The notes under the pieces: model-generated | What the model was told of the DNA's origin: nothing | Seen by the model: the letters and a program-made list of their open reading frames with translations, nothing else | Database searches by the model: none | Program-made: the position numbers and the translations under genes | Shown: positions 41,644 through 54,195 of the stretch, in pieces | Layout of the letters: the number at the start of each line of letters is the position of its first letter | How positions within the stretch are numbered: position 1 is the first letter of the stretch | Origin: Lantana camara | Lineage: Eukaryota; Streptophyta; Magnoliopsida; Lamiales; Verbenaceae | Direction: 5' to 3' | DNA: 64,000 bases | Assembly (NCBI GenBank): GCA_037501455.1 | Contig: CM074862.1 | Coordinates: forward strand, 82,948,001-83,012,000

Positions 41644-44600
41644 TGTGACATCCCGCTCGTCCAATTTGTAAGGTATGCTACGTTTCAACCTCTTAATGTG
41701 TTTAATTGTGTGATTTTATATTTTTCGTGGCCCTATTTTGAACTCTTTTAGAGTTTAGGGGCTTGTTTGCAATTTTCTATTTTAAGGGGTTATTCGGTCA
41801 TTTCTCGTTCGGTCGAGAGTTCGGCCTCCTTGACCCCTTCTTCGCGTTCGGGGCATCGAGATGAGTCCGTAGACTCTAAGTTTGCCCAATTCTGACTTCG
41901 TTAACCCCTTCTTCCGTCCGTTTTTGCGTACGAGGACCCGAGATATAATACCCCGGATCCTCGTAATCCGTGAAAAGATCAGATCTCAGCTCCAGCTTCT
42001 TCCTCCAGCGATCAAACCCGTTCCCGTCACTGTTCACACGCACTCGAGGTGTGTTTACACATACATGCTCGTTCTCCCGCGTTTCTCGATGGAATTCGAC
42101 GAACCATTAGTGGAAATTTATCAGCTCGACGAGCCCGTCACGATGGTACAAGAATCTCGGCCAACCGACGACCGACGACGACGGAATCGGCGAATTTCAG
42201 ACACAGCGGCGGCTAGGCGGAACCCCCGCCACTTCGCCGCCTCTTCGCTGCGGTCTCCGGCGACCTTTCTTCGACACGCGCCACCCCATCAGTTAGGAGA
42301 CATCTCGACGCAACCCCAGTTCAAGCGGCGTGGCCAACGGTGGCCGGACGGCGGTGCACGCGCCGCCCGAAGTGGCGGTAGCGGACGCCCGTTACTGTAG
42401 CACGGTGGCTCCGCGGTGTTCCGACGAGTTTCGTGGGCGGAGCTTGACCCTATCCGACCTCTTTCGACCTCCTGAGTCCATTTCTGACCTCAAATCAAGC
42501 AACCGGTGACCGTAGGTGGTGGTTCCGGCGGTGACGCAGCGGCAGAAACTTCGGCGGCAATTTGGGCCCTTTTCCGGGCCGGTTTTGGTGGTGGTCGCTT
42601 CACGAAAGTTGCTTGGAATGACGAAACATAGCGGATGGCATCGGCGGCATTCCAGGAACCGGCCGTTGGCGGCGGACCGGTGGTGAACCGGCGGTCCGAT
42701 TTTCCTGTGACTTTTTCCAGGTTTTGGCTAGGGGCTTTCGTAGGGCTCGTTACAAGCTTTCCAACGGTATGCTCGGATTTCATTTTCGTTTTACGGCTTG
42801 CATTTAATTTCAGTTTTCGTATTAGGATTTGGTTCGGTTTTTCGTCAACGAAGTCCGGAGTGTTTAGCTTTTTCTGGAATTGATTGAGGGCTTTTGTCTA
42901 GTAGGCCGAGACGCTCGTTTCTGTCCTTCCGAGGATTTTTCCGACCACCGGAGGCGGTGTTCCGGTGGCGACCGGTGGCTGTTCGGCCTGCCGTGGTGGC
43001 GGCATTCCGGCGACTTTCGGACAGTAGGTTCCTTTCGTCGTGGTGAGTCCAACGCCACTTTCCGTTCGTCAATCGGATGTCCGGTTGATTTTATATGAAT
43101 TTTTGAAGCTATTGTATTTTATTCGTTAATTGATTTTAATTGTGCAATTCGACCCCGTATGTGCTATAAATTGAAATTATGAGTTGTATGATACGTGGAA
43201 GTATGCTATGATGTATGAATATTTGATTCGTGGTTTATCAAATTTATTTGTCTCGTTTTACGCCCATCTATTTGAGAATAATTATTGTTGGAAGGGGTGT
43301 TACTGTAATTTTGGAAACTAAATTGATTATGAAATTTTATAAAACGTAAGAAATGAATTATGAAAAGATACGTTGTATTTAATTTGAATAAATTGATCAA
43401 GTATGCCAATGTGTAATTTGTATATAAATTGTTATGTAACTCACGTTTAATTTCGTGAAACTTGGTGCATGATATGATTTGAATTCTTAATGTCCTACTT
43501 TATTTTATGTAATTAATGTTATGAATTTTATAAGTTATGCATCTTTTGATATGGAATATGAATTGTAATATGCTCTGAATGACTTGATTGAATAAATGTG
43601 GGTTATATGTTGCATCATTTGTATTCGTGAGCTTGGCCGTGCGTCTTTTGGTTGGTTTTGGGGTCTGAGTCTGTGTTGTGTGTTCAGTTGTTCAGGGGTT
43701 GTTCAGCGAGTGTCTGTCAGCTGTCTGGGTTTCAGTGGGACTTCTTGGCCAGTGTTTTCCGTGCTCGTCGGTGTACGGTGAGGTTTTCTTTGTTTTAGTT
43801 ATATCGACCTATAACCCTCTCTGTGTTTTGAACCCTGCATGCGACTATGTATATATTATGTATTTAAATATATGCTTGATACGTATTTTGTGGGATTTGT
43901 CCCGTTTGTTATAAGATCTTGGAAAATATTTTGTATATGTATATAAGCTATTTTATGTTTGTTTGGAAAAGCTTCGACAAGTGTGAGTGTGCGTGAATGT
44001 GTGTGTGAGTTTAAGCAGGGCATGATTTGCGGATAAGCTTCATATGGTAAGTGTGATATGTGTAAGTGTGTGTGTATCTGTGTGATGGGCCCCGGAGATT
44101 GTGGGTAAGGGAGACCCGTGACGACCATTGGGGTCGCCGGTTACGACCCCTGTGCACTTCTCCACAAACGGGAGACTTAGTTCTCCTATGCCGACGGAGC
44201 GCATTTTGGCTGGCCGTCGAAGGAACCGGGCGGGATCCTCCGGTTCACATGTTTCGTTCTGTGGAGGGTTGAGAGGGGCACCTCTCTTCCCCAATGGTGT
44301 GGCGGTGGGATTGTTTATTGGATTTGCTTCTGTTTATGCTTTGAGCAAGTGTGAGTTAAGCGCGAACTCTCCGAGTTAGTTTGATTTCGATTCTGAACTT
44401 GGTTCGTGAAACGGGAATGGATTAATAATTAATAAAATTGGTTGATTTTGGCCTTTGGGCCTTAAACTCTTTTATATATTTACTATCACGGGAAAATGTT
44501 TTAGATTGCAAAAACCGTGCCCCGGTTCATGAACTTTTTAATTTGTTATATGCTCTGCTCGTATGTATATGTATGGGTGCGTGTGTTAGCCCCCTCACCA

Positions 44601-45221
44601 GTCGTTAGGACTGACCCCTCCTCGTTGTTCTTTTTCCCCCTTCTTTTGTTTGAGTTGCAGGTTTGCTTTGGGAGCTCGTTGGTGCTAGGCGGTTGAGTCG
44701 AGTCTTTCGTTTTGTTCGGGTTGAGTCGGTCTTTGGATTTGTATAGGTTTTGCATTCGTTTGAATTTGATTTAATTTGTTTAATGTATAAGTTTAATTTA
44801 TTCGCTTTGTTATGCCACTATGAAAAGATTTATGTTTAAATTTTGAATATATGAATTTTCGGGACAGGTTAGGACAGGGCTTGGATTAGTTGAACCCGTT
44901 TTGATTGTATGCATTCGGGACAGGTTAGGACAGGTGAGTGGAACTAGTTGAACCCGTTTAGTTGATGTTTATTTATTTTCTGGATTGTATGAATTCGGTT
45001 CGTTGCATGAAGTTTTTGAAAGTTCATATTTTGAAATGCTTCTGCATTCTGCTTTTGTTTTCTCTTGCGTACTCTGTACAGGGTCTAGACCGCCTAGCTT
45101 TAGGTTGGATTTTGGTTTGTCACCCGTTCGCTGTGACTTGGTGCGTGTGCGGATTTCCCATTTCGTACACGTGTCGGGTCATAGTGCGGGGGTGTGGCGC
45201 CCCCACGCTCGGGGTGTTATA
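41644..45221 (+). repeat. R3 3' LTR
   Basis: 3,578 bp, with many differences from the 5' LTR visible throughout. The terminal dinucleotide is TA instead of CA, a C-to-T change. Confidence 0.92.
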
Positions 45222-45446
45222 TGCATAATGTGCCAAATTTTCAACTCTAGCGATAACGGTGGTCAAATCAGCCCTCAATCCTGCTAGCTCTGCACATACG
45301 CCTCTCAAAGTCACTGGAGTGTCATCACTAGCCTCGGCAACAATAGGTGCGGCATTGCGAAGAACCGCAAACTCATCATCAGGCCGGTCAGGAATCCAAG
45401 CCAAGAGCTCCTTCTGCCTTGCAGAAAGCTCATCGAACCGGGCTAT
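45222..45446 (-). pseudogene. A0 3'-ORF, middle fragment
   Basis: Minus-strand segment between the R3 and solo-LTR insertions. It encodes a region with L-A-W-I-P-D-R-P followed by the helix that continues at 22795. It is homologous to about residues 320-390 of the R2 3'-ORF. A longer frame to 45578 is a chimera with LTR sequence. Confidence 0.75.
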
Positions 45447-48120
45447 TGTAGCACCCGAAGCGCAAGGATGCCACACCCCCCGCACTATAGGTCGATCCAC
45501 ATATAAAATTGGAAGTCTATACATGAACCAACCTATAGTGAACAGGTGACAACAATAAAAAAAAAAAAAACACAACACTAGCTAGGCGGGACTAACCCCC
45601 AATTAGATACCAACATGCATCACATTAAACGTAAGCATAGTAATATCCTTCATTGCATTATCCATCTTCAATTCCATGACAATGTTTTCATAATTCCATA
45701 CTCCCCTTTATAAGTATAAGTCAAATTATATACATACATACCAAAACAATATCATAAGAGCTGGAAATATATCAATAATGTACATGAGACACGAGACTGA
45801 CAAGTGCTAGACCCAAAAGAAGCAAAACTCGACTCAATCCCACCTAGCACCTAACCTACAACCTGAAAATGTGAGGTGTCAGTCTACGAAAGACTGAGTG
45901 AGGGGTTTAAATAAATATTAGCGCACATATCATGCAAGTTATAGTCCCGGGTAAGGTTTTATAAAAGGAACAATATAAGTTCAATAATAAGATAAGTCTC
46001 GCCAGAGACTACAACTATACAATTTAACAATATCAATCTATCAATTCACTTCAATTCAATCAGTGGCCTGGCGAGTGAGGGCAATTCTCCAACCTTACAC
46101 CAATAGTGAACATTACCATGATTAAGTTATAAACGGTTAAGTGATCATACAATCAATTACAGTGCACAAGTAGCAATTTCACGATCTCCTTCTCCCTCCG
46201 GGTGATGGTGGGATTGCAAGGCCCCACCACCCAATCACGGTGAGCATAGGGTTCATGAGTCCCTATGCCCGGAACTCCTTCCCCCACTAATCTCCTAGTG
46301 GGTTCAGGGGGCATCCCAAAGTTGTGAGGATAGTGCAAGAGTTACCCGTCAGCCCTTGCTTCCTCGGTTGGCTCAATACACTACCCTCGGGCCCAAGTGA
46401 ACAGACATGCTTACTTGCCAAAACACGACCAATCACGATAACACGATTACTCATTAGGTCACGAAATCATTTGCAATCATGAGAGGTTTTGAGAAAGATA
46501 TTTAGATATATATATATATTTACATTTTGGCCAAAACATCATATAAGGGTTGTACAGGTTCTATATATCTAATAATTAAACCTCACCTGTGTCGAAAATA
46601 CAACAAGGATATAATTATGAAGCTTGCTCCTCGTCACCGGGAAGACGATCTGTGTAACAAGGACAAGTGTTCGTGAGACACGACTCGAATGAACCATTTA
46701 AGACGCACGTCAATGTCCTAATCAATAGGTCATGCAATAACAATTAAGGAATGTCAATTAAGAGCATAATTATAAATAACCATGTTTATAACTCATATAG
46801 GTCACATACGGGAGCCAAAGAAGTGAAAAGAATGCAATATGAAAGGTTTTGGTGAAGTTTAGGAAAACTGACAATTTTTGGGAAATGCACACATTGTAGA
46901 AAACCCGAAATAACTTGAGTTCTAGAAGTTAGAATTGAATTTTGTTTGTTGGATATGAAACTAGACACATAGACCTTTCCAACGATATATGACACGTTTT
47001 CTAATTCAAAGCGAGGTGAAAATGGCATTGGTTCGAAGTTGGACAAATGCAGATTTCGAAGGGGTCGCGGGCGCGACCATTTTTACTCTATTTTTGGTCA
47101 CGGCCGCGACCTAGTTTTTTCATGAATTTTCATGAAAATTTCCAAAAGTCGAAAGTTGGCCAAAATGGGGTCGTGGGCGCGACCAATTTTGTTCTATTTT
47201 TGGTCGCCGTCGCGACCTGATTCACAGCAGCAGCAAAACAGGGGAAAACCGAGCCAAATACCACAAAATCAACAACAAGGCAAGTTCACTCCATCACAAT
47301 TAATCCAACACATCTCAAACACATTATACTTCACTCATAATTCAAACTAACCATGGAATATGCATCAATTCACCAAAATTCATCTCCAAAACCCCAATTA
47401 TATTCATGCTTCCAATTTCAAAATAAGCCAAGGTTTTCATGCAAGTTTCAAACCCTTTTTAATCCTAAACATGTTTGTAGTTCTAAACATGCAAGAATTC
47501 ATCAATAAATCCATAAGCCCTACTCAATCAAGATTTCAAGAATTTCCAAAATCCTCCATGTTATACCTTGAATCCAAGAAATAAATGATGAAATGGAGAT
47601 ATGATGATGTTGATGATGATCTTAGCCCTTCAATTCCTTAAAAGCTAGCTTGAATTTGAGATGAAATCTCCTTCCCTTCTTGAGGTGTAAATGTCGGTTT
47701 TTACTAGGTGAGTGTATTTGTGATTTTCCTCTCTTGGATGAAATGAAATTGATGGAATAATGTGGAAGAATTAAGATGATATAAGATATGCCAAAGTCTT
47801 GCATGAAAGTATGGGCTTCATCCTTATTTGCACATAAGTCCTCCATTTATTTGAAATAATGCAAGCAAGCATAATCTCTAACCAATAATGCAATTAACCC
47901 CAAGTCATGCTATACACTTAAGTATACAATTTCACACAAAGGAGCAATTAAAGATCATATGATACAATTAAATCACTTATATCACTTATTTCATATAATC
48001 CATATTAATGCCAATTCATATAAATAACAATTAATATAAATGCAGAGGTGTGATGCATATTATATGATGAAAATTATAATAATAACACATAATGCATAAA
48101 TGTAAAACTGGGGCATTACA
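45447..48120 (-). mobile_element. Solo LTR of an R1-related family
   Basis: Minus strand begins TGTAATGCCCCAG at 48120 and ends CGGGTGCTACA at 45447, flanked by target duplication GCTAT (45442-45446, 48121-48125). It is 2,674 bp, close in length and end sequence to the R1 LTR, and has the same conserved motifs such as CCTCACTCAGTCTT...GTAGACTGA near 45880-45905. A four-copy palindrome array is at 47062-47217. No internal region or second LTR is present, so it arose by LTR-LTR recombination. Confidence 0.88.
47062..47217. repeat. Solo-LTR palindrome array (GGTCGCGGGCGCGACC)
   Basis: Four copies at about 47062, 47096, 47168 and 47202, at a similar distance from the LTR start (about 900-1,060 bp) as the R1 array (about 880-1,100 bp). 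Confidence 0.8.
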
Positions 48121-48125
48121 GCTAT

Positions 48126-49034
48126 CCCCCAGCTGTACATCTGCCAGAAACTATCTCTCTCACGGATAGGCCACCATGGCAAAATCCTATTCTTTAACTC
48201 TCCACTCTCCCAAGGTATAGCTAAGCCTACGGTCTCCAAGTACTCCAGACCAATATGTCCAAAACTAATAGGCAAAGCCCCTCTCAGTCCCCAGTTCATC
48301 TCTCTAGCAAACATTGTCACAAAGCCACCATGAGCAATCGTGCCCGTCACACTCCCAGCACTCTCCTACAGCTTCCAAAGGAACTCGATCATACCATCGA
48401 ACTTAATACCTTCCTTCATCAAATACATGATGCCCAACTCAGTTTCTGTAATATGGCTATCTCGCCCGTATCTAGCACAGAATCCCAGGGCTAAAATCCT
48501 ATGGACTAGTACCCATGCTAACGAATCAAAATAGTTGTCATGCTTGCACCGAGAGGAATAACTAGGGACACCCTCTCTCAAGGGAAAGGATCTCCACACC
48601 TCCTCTCGCTGAGTCTCGCTCCATCTGGGTAAAGAAGTGGTGGCATTAGCTGGAAACCGCAGAATATCTCTTATCCTGCTCACACTCTAAGTCCGAGTTT
48701 CCATATCATCAAGAGTGAAGGTCAAAGTGTTCTCCACCGGATCAAAATTTATTGTATGGAAGAAAGCAGCGGTCATATCTCCATAGGTCATATCCCTCCT
48801 CTCAAGGAAAGGTAGCCCACCTATGTTATCGAATAGCCTCTTCATTTCATCCCAAACCTCCAATCTATCCATCCGCTCGAAGAACTTAGTACCCACAATA
48901 TTCCTTGTTGGATTCCTTTGGAAAGGGTTCCCAAAGACATTAACTGTTACGTTATCCGACCCAAAACGTTGGTGGTCTAGTCTGGACGAGGTAGTGAAAG
49001 GTTCCGAGACTCTAGAACGCTTAGTACGACCCAT
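48126..49034 (-). pseudogene. A0 3'-ORF, N-terminal two-thirds (Athila ORF1-like)
   Basis: Minus-strand frame from ATG at 49034 (basic start M-G-R-T-K-R). It runs along the same domain as the R2 3'-ORF, including W-D-E-M, W-R-S-F-P-L and L-P-W-W-P-I-R-E-R-D motifs. Two in-frame TAG stops (48687-48689 and 48366-48368) and the two nested insertions inactivate it. Apart from that the frame is kept across all three pieces, ending at 22692, so decay is recent compared with its divergence from R2. Confidence 0.8.
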
Positions 49035-49760
49035 TATACCTAAATCAAACAATGATAGCAAAACAAAGCACAAAGAAATCAATCACAATTCACATGGACA
49101 ATTCATTAAACACCCTGTGTGCTTAAGCCTAGTGAGTGAGTCCTAACTCAAGTTCTTCACTCTATCCAATCTCAAATTCACACTAGCTTAATTACTACAA
49201 TTTAAGCTCACAATTCTCTACCTTCAACTCCTAAATTCAAAAACAAGGCTACCTAGAACTTTAGGATTCTTCAAAAATTTAACCCAATTCAAGTTAACTT
49301 CAATTTAAAGCATCAATCCTAATTCTAGCATAGTTAATCTCTCAAAATTCATCAATTTAATCTCATAGTGATCTCTAGCATGCAAATCAATCCTAATTCT
49401 CATCCATTAGATTCGAAAATTTTGGCTCCAATAATTACTCTAAGACAAAGGAATGGTGACTTACTTTGATTCACAAGAGAGTAAGAATGTAACTTGGAGG
49501 GGACACTTCTTGCTTGTTAATTGAAGATGATTGACCCAAGGGAACAATTGAATCTCTAGTAAGGTGGAGTAAGTGGGTGCAAGTGTATTTATAGGTTTGG
49601 GGGAAAGAAAACCGAAATTGGGTAGGACAAGACTTAGGTTAACCCTAAAAACGTGTGCCTAAAATCCAATTTATGCCAGTCGGACCGGTAATGGGCGTTA
49701 CCAGTCTTCTTAAGAAAAGGGGTAACGGGCGTTAACCCCTATCGGCATGCCTGCCCCTTG
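49035..49760 (-). other. A0 leader of the 3'-ORF with palindromes
   Basis: Non-coding, corresponding to 33555-34314 of R2. Two GGTAACGGGCGTTACC-type palindromes (49688-49703, 49722-49738) are the same word as in the A0 LTR. Confidence 0.6.
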
Positions 49761-50633
49761 GTAACAAACTTATAGTACTTTCTGACACCTAGGACATGGC
49801 AGTGCACTTGTTACTGTCACTTTACGGCTAACTTTATGGTAGGCCCACAGATGCTTTCCCTCAAACCTCCCTTATTGGGTCACATGTCTAAGGCATCTAA
49901 GCGAAGGTAAAATTCCCAGAGGGTCCTCATCCTTAACTTTAAATAGATCCAAGATCATCTCCTTCATTAAGTAATTTGGGTCACCACAAACTCACTGCTT
50001 CGGTTTCTCTAACTCACTTGAAACTCCATAACTGTCTCCTTGCCTTGAGCAGAGAATTCCCCTTCAGAACCTGCTCCATATTGCACCATTGAGTTGTTGT
50101 ACCCTCAATCTGTGTTGGTCTAGCTAGTAGAACCCATACTCTTCCACTTCGATACGCCTTCCTTGGCGGAGCACAGCCTCCCTAGTAGTTTCCTTACATA
50201 ATATAAAATTTACAAATCTTAAGTGGTGGTGGTGTGATCCACCTCGGATTAAACCCCGCCAATATTTGTGTTCTATTAATTTAGGTAAAAGATCTTTAAC
50301 CCAAGAAAAAAAAAAGGGTAAAAGATATTTGTTTATAAATTAAATGGAGAAATTTACTATCCTCATAATAGAATTGTGGTTTTGGGAGCCAACTCGAGAT
50401 TGACTTGTATCTGAATATTCTATAAAAATATTTTATAAATTCAATAATTAATTTTTAATATTTTTGTATATATTTATTATTATCTTGACACAAAATTCAA
50501 CAAAAGCTATCGACTCCTTATTAATTTTAATCCGTATTCTTACTATTTTATTATATTGAAATTTATTCCTCAATTTTTTTGGTAGCAAAATTTATTCCTC
50601 ATTTACCGCTCTTGAATTATCCTAATTCTACTG

Positions 50634-50635
<2 letters not shown>
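49761..50635. other. Unassigned sequence at the edge of the nest
   Basis: No integrase is seen where an intact A0 would have it. The moderately GC-containing part (to about 50270) has no recognisable domain. The rest is AT-rich. Confidence 0.4.

Positions 50636-50687
<52 letters not shown>
50636..50687. repeat. (AT)n microsatellite
   Basis: About 26 AT units. Confidence 0.95.
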
Positions 50688-50690
<3 letters not shown>

Positions 50691-50731
50691 AGTGGTAATT
50701 TAGTAATATTTACAAAAATATACAGAAGGTT

Positions 50732-50767
50732 ACTTCTTCTTCTTCTTTTCTTCTTCTTCTTCTTCTT
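50732..50767. repeat. (CTT)n microsatellite
   Basis: Interrupted CTT/TTC repeats. Confidence 0.9.
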
Positions 50768-51185
50768 ATATATCTTACTAGAAGCTAGTTCGGTTAAATT
50801 GAACTAGAGAAGTAGAATGAATTCAATGAACTTTAATTTATGATTTATAGTATAAACAAGCTAAGAGCACAAGATTAATGTTTATATTAAATAGTAGATA
50901 TTAAAAAATAAGTTACTTTGATGAAATAAATTCAATGTATAAATGGAGTTGAAAAGAAACATTGAAGGATTAAATTTTAAAATTTTAATTACACTAGGGA
51001 TTATGTAAATAGATTTAAGACAAAGTGACAGGAATAAAATAACAAACACAATAATTTTTTATATATATTTTAAAAATTCTACCTAAACACAACTAAAAAT
51101 TTGTTTACTACTAAAATCAAATTTATACTTGTTTTAAGATAATATAGTAAATTATTTAGTTTAATATTTTATGAAAAGTTACATT
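50768..51185. other. AT-rich sequence, no gene seen
   Basis: No recognisable feature. Confidence 0.5.
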
Positions 51186-51190
51186 TTAAT

Positions 51191-53152
51191 TATTAGGAAT
51201 AGTGCCCTTAAAGCAGCATTTCTGCTTTACTATCTCCTTGTAAAATCACAAACAGTCTTTGAATAATAAACGAGATGATTTTGTTCATAGGCAATCACTT
51301 CTTTATGTGCTTATTTATGTCTGTTTGGATTGACTGTGTTTTGCATGTTTTGAATTCCCCTAATCCGATGAGGTCGTTAAGAACTTTGCCCTTACGGGGA
51401 ACGACACATGAAACAAGTTCTTCACTCCATAGGCGAGGATTAGTAACTTCTCCAAGTCGATGAGTCCGACAGACAGTGGGAGTGTCGACCTTGACTCCGT
51501 TGAGACTTGTTTATGTGGTTATGTCCTTTTGAAGGATCATTCAGTTTCATGGAATGATAAGTGCACGATGATGCGTTCATAATACATAAGGGTGATTGTT
51601 ACAAGTACTTCATCACTGAGATGTCCCACGTGAGAACATTCCTAAATGGGAAAGGAAGTCTCCTAGAACCTTCCAGATTAGGAAATATCTCACAGGTCAA
51701 TGACGTGATTAATAATCCTTAGACTTGAGATTCTGTAATATCTCATATGAGCTAACTCTGTAATCTTTGATATAGGCTCAAAAGGGTGTCGCCATATAGA
51801 CACCTGAACCATGGCCTATGTTGGGATTACACAAGTAACATATGTAGAATTTGTAGACTCGATAAAGGACCTACACTTGTTAAGAACAAGAATTATCTCT
51901 TACTGATTGAGTTGTTCGTAGTCCATTAAATATTAAACCCTTGGTCAAGGTGGATGAAAGATCAAGACATCAAGAAAATAGGGTTTTCTTGGATTGAGAT
52001 CTAAATGGATATGAAACGAACTTAACTTTAAAGATCAAGAATATTAAGTCTTTGAGAATATTTTCATGCCTTAGTTCTTGATTGAGAGATGGAGTTGTAG
52101 GAGGATCATATTTCACTGATTGTCATTGATTGAAAGGTTCTTCGATTCATTTCGTTATTCGGCTAGGGGTCACACACCCATTGCTAGATTACGGTAGTGT
52201 CATCTGTTAAGTGATTAATTAATTATGGGAATTAATTAATTACTGTCACTGCTAATCGAATAATGAACCTAAAGAGTCACACAAAAATGCCAGAATACGA
52301 CGCTTATGGTAGGATGTTAATTGGATTAACGAAGGATCAAAATAGTTGATCGAAACGAGACATAAAACGTGGCTGCTGCCACGTGTCACGCATACGTGGC
52401 CTCGTGCGTGTGGTTTATTCCACACATGAATTCTTTTCTAGAATTAATTAATTAAATTATAATTAATTAATTTTGGTCTTTTAATTAATCATTGAATTAA
52501 TTGTTAAGACTATTCTCAAATTACTTAACCCAATAAATAATTAATTGAGAATTAAATTATTTATTGAATATTGACTTTAGTAAGTAAAGGTTGAAATGTC
52601 AAACTTCCTATTGTAGGAGAGAGAAGACACCTGCAAGACTTGGAGAATAAGTTAAGAACTTATTATTCCAATTAAATTAATAATTAAATGAGTTAATTAG
52701 TGAGCAAGAAAACAAATCCACTAGGTTTAGGTCTTTAGGAAACCCTAAGTGGCCGAAACCCCTAGTATAAATACTAGTGGTGGTGTTTCTCTTATTCTTT
52801 AGACCAACGTTCTTGAAGCGTTAAATTTTTTAGAAAAATAAAAGAATTCAAAGAAAATTATCCTAGCCTAACACAAGCCATAGAACTAGCATTCTCATTC
52901 ACTTGATCGTGTTCTAGGACTGGTGTGGATACGCTTTGGAGGATTACCTACTTTGGGATCTAATCGAAGGACGTTCGAGGGACATTCCGCTTGAAGAGTG
53001 TTCAATAGGTTGTATCGACATCACAAGAAAGCTTCAATTAAAGTGAGTTTTTTTAGACACCCTACGATACGATACGAGCATTGCAAGTCTTTTAGATCTA
53101 CTTTTGGGAAAAAAAATTTAAACTTCCGCGCATACTCTGTTGTTTTCCAAAA
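51191..53152 (+). mobile_element. Solo LTR with mutated terminal dinucleotides
   Basis: Flanked by TTAAT on both sides (51186-51190, 53153-53157). It begins TATTAGGAATAGTGCCC and ends TGTTGTTTTCCAAAA, which would fit an original TGTTAGG...CCAACA after one change at each tip. The 1,962-bp interior has no ORF of quality. Family is uncertain: Copia-like by general appearance. Confidence 0.65.
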
Positions 53153-53266
53153 TTAATAATATTAAAAAGAAAATAAGGAAGGTTTTTTTAAAAGTAATAA
53201 AATAATAAAAATAATAACAATAAAAATAGTAATTTTAGCGTGATAATCAACATTTCAGTTATTTTA

Positions 53267-53875
53267 TCTATACTATTATAAATAGTGCGAGGTAGAGTAA
53301 TCGATTTAATTTCTTAAATTCTTTTCTTTTCTTTTTATTTATTTATTTGTTTTACCCCCTATATAACAACGTATAATTTATTAATTTTCTTTTCTCGCAC
53401 CTCAGTTTAACTCTTTTTCTTGTATGTTGTTTTTGTTAATTTCTCTCAAATTATATAATTTTTAGGGATAAATATTCTGAATATCCTGTACTATCACGAT
53501 TTTTGGACTTTACATCTCGAACTAAAAAAAGTCTGCGTTTGCATCCTCAACTATTGTTTTGCGATAAATTGCAACCTGGTTCCACTCATCATGTGACACG
53601 TGGAAGAAATTTGGGGTACGTATCACACATCCATTGGAACCAGGTTGTAATTTATCACAAAACAATAGTTGAGGATGCAAATGCAGACTTTTTTTAGTTC
53701 CGGATGCAAAGTCCAAAAACCGTAATATTACAGGGTGTTCAGAATATTTATCCCTAATTTTTATTTTTATTTTATTTTTTACTAATATGATATTTATCCA
53801 TTATTTATCATAATTTAGTAATTTTGTAATGTGTGTTATTTTTTTTACACGTATCAAGTGTGCGGGTGTTACTAG
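53267..53875 (+). mobile_element. Non-autonomous Helitron containing a nested MULE
   Basis: A|TCTATACTATTATAAATAG at 53267 and CTAG|T at 53872-53876, with an ACAC...GTGT hairpin about 12 nt before the 3' end. Without the nested 290-bp element and one duplication it is about 310 bp, like the other Helitrons here. Confidence 0.75.
53465..53754. mobile_element. Short Mutator-like MITE, nearly all palindrome
   Basis: The tips are GGGATAAATATTCTGA and its complement. A perfect 9-bp target duplication TAATTTTTA lies at 53456-53464 and 53755-53763. The two halves pair over about 120 bp, which explains the mirrored open frames on opposite strands here. They are not genes. Confidence 0.85.
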
Positions 53876-54195
53876 TATATTATTAGCCATAAATATACAA
53901 AAATTACTACTTCTGCAATCATTTTTGAACTTTCTAATATCCCTTGATTTTGAATTCTTGTTGCACTATGAAAGTACCTCTTTAATAATTTTTAGAACTT
54001 TCTAATCCCTTTAATATAATTTTCCTTAAATTTATATATTAGATCCAATCTAAAAGAAAATGAGTACATGTTAAACTAATTTATATTCCCATCTAATTTT
54101 TATTATTTGAATTCTTACTTTTTATATAAATAGAGAGAGTACGACACTAACTCCGAAAATGTAGAGTCACATGACACCACTAAAATATAACGGGA

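Larger units (their letters stand above)
22796..45221 (+). mobile_element. R3: LTR retrotransposon without coding capacity (LARD type), carrying nested R2
   Basis: LTRs begin TGTGACATCCCG at 22796 and 41644 and end GTTACA at 39099 and GTTATA at 45221. The target duplication is TGCAT (22791-22795, 45222-45226). Removing R2 and one copy of its duplication leaves an LTR of 3,576 bp, against 3,578 bp for the 3' LTR. The internal region is only 2,544 bp, with a PBS, no protein domain, a large hairpin array and a PPT. LTR divergence is visibly higher than in R1 or R2, consistent with R2 being nested inside it. Confidence 0.9.

Noticed and set aside
45120..45578. 152-codon minus-strand frame
   Set aside because: A chimera of solo-LTR sequence, an A0 3'-ORF fragment and R3 LTR. 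Only 45222-45446 is genuine A0 ORF.
53503..53716. Two 64-codon frames on opposite strands with almost the same protein
   Set aside because: Produced by the palindromic MULE, since the two arms translate alike.
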